Shown one piece after another: positions 58,201 through 64,000 of a stretch of DNA of 64,000 nt. Numbering within the stretch: position 1 is the first letter of the stretch; each line of letters starts with the position of its first letter. A model generated the notes under the pieces. The model did no database searches and was not told the DNA's origin. It worked only from the letters and a program-made list of their open reading frames with translations. Source of the stretch: Macrotrachela quadricornifera. Taxonomy: Eukaryota; Rotifera; Eurotatoria; Philodinida; Philodinidae. The stretch is from NCBI GenBank assembly GCA_022393335.1, contig JAJEKB010000261.1, positions 1-64,000 on the forward strand. Reading direction: 5' to 3'. The translations under genes and the position numbers were made by a program.

Positions 58201-58951
58201 GTTCTTTTTTAACAACAACGGATGTTGTTTCTTTTTTAGTCACAGGCGTTGTTGGTTCTTTTTTCGGAGTAGAAGTCGTTGTTTGTTCTTTATTAGGACT
58301 GGAAGTTATTGTAGGTTCTTTATTAGGAATACGAGTTGTTGTAGGTTCTGTTTTAACTGTAGATACATTTGGAGAATCTATTTTTGATTCACTTTTGTTT
58401 GTAACAGGTGTTGATGAAGTTTGTCCATTTATTGTAGCAACTTTTTTAGCCTATAGAAGAAAGAAAGAAAATATAAAAATATTTAATTATCAATTGTTTA
58501 TTTTTATTCTTTTTTGTAACACGCACAGTATCTCTGATAACAGCCCGAAGTAAATATTCAAAGATATATTCAACTGTGAGCTGAACAGTCATAATATTAT
58601 GTAAATTTAAAAAAGGAAAAATGAATAATTGAATAAATTATTTGGAACGAAAAAAAAATCGGCGCGATAAATAATCTTTATGTTTAGTATTTTTTTACTT
58701 ACTAATGATTGATTATCTTCATCTTCCGATTCATCACTACTTGGTAAAACTCGACTTTTACGTTTTATTGGTGAATTTTGAGTAGTTTCTTTTTTATTAA
58801 TTATTGATGATTTTGAAGTATTTCCATTTGATGTTCTTGATGTATTATTATTGACTTCCTTTTTAATGGATGTAGGTGACGAAGTTTTATTGTTAGTTGT
58901 AGATTTTGAAAGAACAGGTGAAGATACTTTTGAACTGGTAATACTCGTCAT
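55245..58951 (-). CDS. TOP1: DNA topoisomerase I (type IB)
   Basis: Eleven exons (58951-58703, 58450-58133, 58073-57829, 57779-57664, 57594-57017, 56658-56515, 56443-56289, 56233-56134, 56063-55821, 55762-55518, 55449-55245) give 865 aa in continuous phase. It relaxes supercoils in the nucleus by transient 3'-phosphotyrosyl nicking. The N-terminal about 220 residues are Lys/Ser/Thr/Pro-rich with several basic clusters (RKRK-type) suited to nuclear import. The core begins [13 protein letters not shown] and includes [15 protein letters not shown] and [12 protein letters not shown]. All five catalytic residues are visible: Arg in LALRVGNEK, Lys in FLGKDSIRY, Arg in KVFRTYNAS, His in LCNHQR and Tyr (about 789) in KLNYLDPR. 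A Lys/Glu-rich coiled-coil linker precedes the tyrosine domain. The acidic tail ending GNSDDE is longer than in human. Confidence 0.97.
56659..57016 (-). other. TOP1 intron, 358 bp
   Basis: Longer than the other TOP1 introns (most 50-75 bp). It contains a small perfect hairpin GACTTC-GTT-GAAGTC (about 56930-56944) and no coding sequence. Confidence 0.55.
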
Positions 58952-59020
58952 GTGGATTTTTTTTTTAATAAGAAGATTGATGAAAAAAACAACCACAAGA
59001 TTGAATGAAGACTATTATAA

Positions 59021-59068
59021 GTGCGCACACAATGAACAAACGAACGAACGGATTGTTTGTGTGCGCGT
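59021..59068. promoter_or_regulatory. Imperfect palindrome upstream of TOP1
   Basis: GTGCGCACACAATGAACAAAC pairs with GATTGTTTGTGTGCGCG around an AACGAACG-type centre, 70 bases upstream of the TOP1 start codon. The GCGCACACA arms are much more GC-rich than their surroundings, suggesting a promoter or leader element. Function is not known. Confidence 0.5.
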
Positions 59069-59297
59069 GGGACTTTATTTTTTTTTGTGAGACGGACAAC
59101 TTGTTGCATAAAAATATGAGTCATATAAGATAGGTGCGTTGTGGTGGTGCAATAACAGAAAATTTAATAGAAAAATTTATAATAAAAATATAAAATTCAT
59201 AATTTTTTATTTTTGTTCAAATATTAATATCAATCACATTTATTTTCTAAAATAACCTATAGATGTCACTAATTAATGGTTTATTATTCAGAATATA

Positions 59298-60358
59298 AAT
59301 GGTGCTGGTCAAAAGATGTGACATCCCAAAATTGTGCTTATAATACGAGTGTGACCAGTGAAATTTTATGTGCATATACTCTATGATGAACACTGATCAC
59401 AAGTTCTACTCCTGCCAAAATTGCTCGAGTCAGAACAAAGTTATAATAGATAATATATCATGTTTCTTATGAATCTCCTAATTTGAAAAAGAAAAGATTA
59501 TTTGAGATGAACTATATCTTATTGTGTAGTACTGTATTCTAGCTACCTACACAACATCCATACTTTTCGTCTTTCACTCACTTCGTCCAAAATTCGTTTT
59601 GTTCCATACACTATGTATCTCTATAGTTTATCTCTATCTCTTTGATATGATTATTTAAGTTTAATCGAAAACAAAGAGAAACAAGAAGTATTTATTATGA
59701 GATCTTGTCCATCATGTACGAGTTTTTGCATTTGTTATTTAGCCAAGATCTGTTATCCATATAACTCAATGATTGGTATTGAAATTGTAAGGAATAACAA
59801 AGGAAATCAGATTGTCTGTCATGACAGATTAGTTTGCATACGACATTGATTGGTTCTGTAGTTTTGACAATAATTCTGCGGTCATCAGTGTGGCATTTCT
59901 TTCTAGTCTACTATTTTACACCTTTGAAACTTTCAAAAAATCATGGTCAACATGGCATTTCTTAAAAATTTCAAATAAATTTATTAAGCTTTAAATGAAT
60001 AATGGAACTCATAGTGATATCACATGACTTTCTTATTCTTCAATAGTTACAGTAAAATGATCAGAATTCTTCAACAACTTGCTGAAACTTAATGAAGTTG
60101 ATACTGTAGATAGCTAAAATATAATATAACACAATGAGATCTTACTTAGCTCAACTAATTTTTTCTTTCTCGAGTTGTGAGATTCAGAAGAAATATATCA
60201 TGCTATCTATTATAACTTTATTCTGACTCAAGTAATTTTGACTAAAAGAGTGCTTATAATCAATGTTCATTATAGAGTAAATGCACATAAAACTTCATTT
60301 GTCATTTAGCTCTTACCATATGTGCAGTTGACGGGTTCAGAGCTTTTGACCGGTATTG
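59298..60358. mobile_element. Tc1-like non-autonomous element
   Basis: The left end reads AATGGTGCTGGTCAAAAG; the right end in reverse reads CAATACCGGTCAAAAGC. TA flanks both (59296-59297 and 60359-60360). The arms match over about 190 bp with divergence, sharing TTTTATGTGCAT, ACTCTAT.ATGAACA, GAGTCAGAA.AAAGTTATAAT and a TGAATCTC block. The GTGCTGGTCAAAAG start closely resembles the classical Tc1 terminus CAGTGCTGGCCAAAA. No transposase frame remains in the 1,061 bp, so it depends on a related element. Confidence 0.88.
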
Positions 60359-61162
60359 TATAAGAATTGCAAGTGCTGTAAACCATACACAAATCGACAA
60401 TGATCAATCAATATACTGATTGATTCACTGAGAAACACATTGCGAATTTTTTTTTCTCTATATTAAAACTGTTTTATGAATCCTGTCAAAACGCATGAAA
60501 ATTTTATAAATCTTTAAAAGTTTTGAACTTTACACTTGAATTACGATTTCCTGTATTTATGAGCACATTTAATCCATCTGTGTCAGACATAATAGCTGAT
60601 TCGATTCCGTTTACGAGATTGGTCTTGTTTATTATAGATGTTATTGAAAAAAAAGTATCTATTGGCCAAAAACATTAAAACTCGGTCGAATCAGATCGAA
60701 ATCCAGAATTTTTCTTTAAAATCAACTATTAAGTTAAATATAGTCTCGCAGCTATCATAGTTAAAATCGTAGTAACCAATGCTATTGCTGATAAAGTCTA
60801 ATTTACTACTAGTGTCAGCGAATCTGTCATCAACTGGCGATATCTCTAATAAAAAAAGCACGTAGAACAGATACTCATGTAAACCAGTATTTATAACAAT
60901 AAGTGTATCGAGTAGAAACAATAGACAGAATAAATACTGATTCTACTGTATACACTGGTTTACACATTGTTCCAAAAATACAGAATATAAGTAGTATACT
61001 TTGATATAGAAATATACATTTTGATTTCAGTAGTTTCGAAGTTATATGCTGTATCAAATTAAAGATCATATTTCAATGATAGTAGATTGATACGTCTTAT
61101 GTTCGATTTTATTGTTAATTATATAAAATTTCTCCTTTTCCTTTTCAATCATTATTTATATA
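60359..61162. other. Non-coding sequence between two elements
   Basis: It contains a weak minus-strand coding-like stretch at 60691-60921 (PVDDRFADTSSKLDFI) without recognisable homology, and an inverted pair GTAAACCAGT / ACTGGTTTAC at 60879 and 60954 around sequence that partly pairs as well. I assign no gene. Confidence 0.4.
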
Positions 61163-61620
61163 ACGAGTGTCCCGAAATATTTTTGACTTATTCTTATGAT
61201 TTCTTTTTCCTACTCAAAATAGAAAAAATTACATGATACTGCGATGTTCTACCATATTTATAATAATAAAAATGTTCGGAAGACTTTTTATTTTGAAACT
61301 ATCTCGACTTGAGAGAATGATAGTACTTTGATATTTGTTTTTCAAAAGACGCGTCATCGAAAGCTCTACAAAAGCTATATGAACAAAATCCTAATGCAAA
61401 ATAAAAAAGTCTTCCAGACATTCTTATTATTATAAACATGGAGAAAAATAGCACTTATATGTAGACGTTCTCTTTCAACTACAGGAAAAATTGTGTGCTC
61501 TTTTTTTGTCGAGTTTTTCACGGCGCATCTTTTGAGACAAAAAAATGTAAGTATTTATCATTTATCCACACTGAAATATATGCTAAATACAGCATGTTGC
61601 AAATATTTCGAGACACCAGG
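61163..61620. mobile_element. Short TA-flanked inverted-repeat element
   Basis: Terminal sequences ACGAGTGTCCCGAAATAT and, in reverse at the right end, CCTGGTGTCTCGAAATAT, are flanked by TA on both sides (61161-61162, 61621-61622). A second, internal inverted pair is better conserved: TTTATAATAATAAAAATGTT at about 61257 against TTTATAATAATAAGAATGTC in reverse at about 61437, each followed by GGAAGACTTTTT. No coding capacity. Probable mariner-type MITE of 458 bp. Confidence 0.8.
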
Positions 61621-61622
61621 TA

Positions 61623-63755
61623 TATAATTAGTAGCAGTAGTTCTAATTCTGCTTTCACTGTATATTTGCTATATCAATATTTGTAAGGACACTTTTTAAT
61701 TCTATCTTAGATTTATAATTGTTAAATACTTTAGAACAAGTACGGCTTCGTGTTACAGATGCTTCTTCACTCACAGAAAGTATTGTGTTAGGTAATGCGT
61801 GTAGAATCTGAAGTAGAATCGATATAAGGATCATGTATACCATCCGTCTTAAGAGAATAAATCAAATAGAAATTATAAGGAATTTCTTTAAAGAAGTTTT
61901 TTAATAAATAACATATGAAATCATTTTCTTTTCTAAGTACAAATAGAAAAGATGTAATATATTAAGTTAAATAAATCGCTTTGCTCTTGAATGAATAGAC
62001 TATTTGACAAAGTAGTTATTTTAAATGTTTTTTATGATTATTGAGATTCATGTTCAGACTCACATAATTCAATTATTTAATCATCTTTTGCGTAAGAGAC
62101 GAAGGACAATTGTCTTTTTCGAAGACTAAACATAAGAAATAAATAGGCAAATTATAAAGTTTTTTTTTATTTCTAACATAATGATGTAGATCCTGTGTGA
62201 TTCCATGAGGACCTTATTAACATATTTTATCATTCATTTTTCTAGTCACGCACAGATAAAAGAAAAGTATCTCGACTATTGTCGATTTGTTATTAGAATG
62301 AATATTTTCATTATCTTTCATGCATATAAAACAATGTATGAAAAAACACAAATTTAAAGATTTTGTTCAATGAAAAAGAAAAGATTATAGAAAATCTGTA
62401 TGAGTACTTTTCAATTGAATATATCAAAGGTCGTCAGTTTCTTTTTTTTGTCATATGGAATGAAACTACTTTGATAGCAAGGAATAAATACAGGATGTGA
62501 CAACTACCGGCTTTTTGCTTGAATAGATTGTTTCATTCTTGCCGGCTATCAATTAGAATCGATGTATTTTCTTTTCCTTGTCGTCTTCTATTCAATCCGT
62601 AGGCATTTTTGCATGTATATTGAGTAATAGTATAAGAATAAACACCCCTAAGTAGGACTTATAGTTAGACATGCTATTGAAAACGCGCAAAAAGAGATAT
62701 ATTATTGTCAGATGAATAACAAATATAAGAACAAAAGTTATATAGAATATTACTGTCCAGTTTTATTAATTACTTATTTATCAATAGATAATTTTTATTA
62801 GAAAAAAAAAACGTATACGTATATAGACTCATGCATACAGATTTTATTGTTAATTCATATAGTTTGTTCGATAAATAGTCTATCGACATACAGTCATGCA
62901 TAGATTGTAACTAACTGTTATTTCTCCTACTGTTTGTCGATGTGCGTTTTTTTTTGTTTGTATGCCGTAGAGATGCAGATAAAAAGGAAGAAAAGAAAAA
63001 GCAGAGAAAAATAATAATGATGCTGATAAAAAAAAATGCCATAGAGGTAAGAAAATATAGAAAAATATTTTATACTTCTCTTATCTCTTCTGGCAATAAT
63101 AATATACTTTTCTAATAGTTGAACATTTTAGTTTATATATATACATATTATTGTTTATCAAAAACGTCAACATCTTTTCTGCAGTTCTAATATGAGTACT
63201 TATTTGACCTAATATATCCTTTGTTTCAGGCCTTTTATCTTGTGTACTTCTTGATATCTATCATTATGTTCGACGATCTTTCGAGAATTACCATCAAAGA
63301 TAAGTCTATCATTAACGCAGTAATATTATATAGAAAAGAGTTTGACTAAAAAAAGTTACAAACCCTCAAGGATAAAATTTTCTTTTTTTTTTTTTCTTAG
63401 TAATGAAATATTCTACGGCTAATTGACTTGTCGCATCATATTATTCAAGATTATGTTGATATAAGAGTAACGGAAAATAAAACATTTGTTTGATACTCTA
63501 TCTCGACATGTACATATCATTCAGATGTCTTTCTTTTTTTCTTTATTTTATAAATCATTATATCATAAAAAATTAATGTTTATATAATTCGTTTCTTTTT
63601 TTTTATTACTATTGTATTACCAGACTAATTCTCTGCTTTGAGACATTTATTATTCAAAAAGAAGAAAAATTTTTTTAAGGTAATTTATCATTAATTGTTT
63701 TTTTCTGTCTTGATTTTATAGATAATATGACATAAACAAAAACAAAAAAAAAATT
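61623..63755. other. Intergenic spacer before the GPCR gene
   Basis: 2.1 kb of AT-rich sequence. No coding exon is supported; the frame at 61655-61843 on the minus strand is open but unlike any family I know. A GATTTTATAG acceptor-like site lies at 63713-63722, 34 bases before the GPCR start codon. Confidence 0.5.
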
Positions 63756-64000
63756 ATGGAAAATTCACCATTAAATGTTACTATTGATGATTTAGTTATT
63801 GAACCTGCAGCATTATATGAATCAATTCGTAAATCATTTACACGTGATCCATTTGAACATTATGTTAATGGTGTATGTGGTTTATTTTTTTGTCTTCTCG
63901 GTACAATTAGTAATGCACTTAGTTTTTCTATTCTTATTCGAAGAACAATGCGTCTATCAACTTATGTTTATTTAGCTGGACTTTGTTTAAGTGATTTTAC
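63756..64000 (+). CDS. Rhodopsin-like G-protein-coupled receptor, 5' part
   Basis: The first 81 codons, cut by the right edge. The extracellular N-terminus is about 40 residues with one N-glycosylation site (NVT). Transmembrane helix 1 (VNGVCGLFFCLLGTISNAL, with the class A G-x-x-x-N pattern) leads to a basic first intracellular loop (IRRTMRLST) and the start of helix 2 (YVYLAGLCLSDFT), where the conserved L-x-x-x-D motif is visible. The shape fits invertebrate peptide receptors of the FMRFamide/allatotropin type, but the ligand cannot be told from this fragment. The ATG is downstream of a TTTTATAG acceptor-like site, and no intron is seen before the edge. Confidence 0.85.
   Translation, partial: MENSPLNVTIDDLVIEPAALYESIRKSFTRDPFEHYVNGVCGLFFCLLGTISNALSFSILIRRTMRLSTYVYLAGLCLSDF

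Noticed and set aside
1..64000. CRISPR array, bacterial operon, phage or retroviral features
   Set aside because: No regularly spaced repeats, no long terminal repeats, and no reverse-transcriptase or integrase motifs were seen; the genome is eukaryotic with introns throughout.

Overview
This window is eukaryotic and almost certainly metazoan. It is very AT-rich, genes are split by GT-AG introns that are mostly 45-70 bp with a few of 0.5-3.3 kb, coding sequence strongly prefers A/T-ending codons, and several genes are clear animal orthologs (SLK/STK10, PPP2R2/B55, ZRANB1/TRABID, TOP1, COX10, FLAD1, RPLP2, an alpha-arrestin, a TLCD1/2-type protein and a rhodopsin-like GPCR). AT-richness, compact genes, abundant short TA-flanked inverted-repeat elements and one intronless gene of a mainly microbial family (Hva1/TUDOR-like) make a rotifer, particularly a bdelloid, my best guess. 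No ribosomal or mitochondrial marker is present, so this is inference. Three runs of N (400, 10 and 10 bases) are assembly gaps.

Layout. 1-15.2 kb (minus): one large gene for an ankyrin-repeat protein with a long helical C-terminal part. I joined nine exons in consistent phase (at least 1,516 codons), and it runs off the left edge. Its long introns carry two inverted-repeat mobile elements. 15.2-21.4 kb: a non-coding divergent spacer with a 400-N gap. 21.4-30.3 kb (plus): an SLK/STK10-family kinase gene of 11 coding exons with two inverted-repeat elements in its introns and two extra in-phase candidate terminal exons. 31.0-31.9 kb: TLC-domain membrane protein. 34.2-36.4 kb: Q-rich/alpha-arrestin gene broken by a 10-N gap at a 30-bp tandem repeat. 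39.1-41.5 kb: a small Hva1/TUDOR-like gene only 139 bp upstream of COX10.

43.4-47.3 kb (minus): FLAD1 (FAD synthase domain only) and the PP2A B55 subunit. 47.7-52.8 kb (plus): RPLP2 and the ZRANB1/TRABID deubiquitinase. 55.2-59.0 kb (minus): DNA topoisomerase IB with a complete catalytic pentad. 59.0-63.7 kb: non-coding sequence with a Tc1-like inverted-repeat element and a second short one. 63.76 kb to the right edge: first exon of a GPCR.

The genes do not form a pathway. Two pairs are functionally suggestive: SLK-type kinase and PP2A B55 (phosphorylation signalling), and COX10 with FLAD1 (mitochondrial cofactor supply). A recurrent feature is a good splice acceptor directly before start codons (in ZRANB1 the AG touches the ATG), which suggests 5' UTR introns or spliced-leader trans-splicing.
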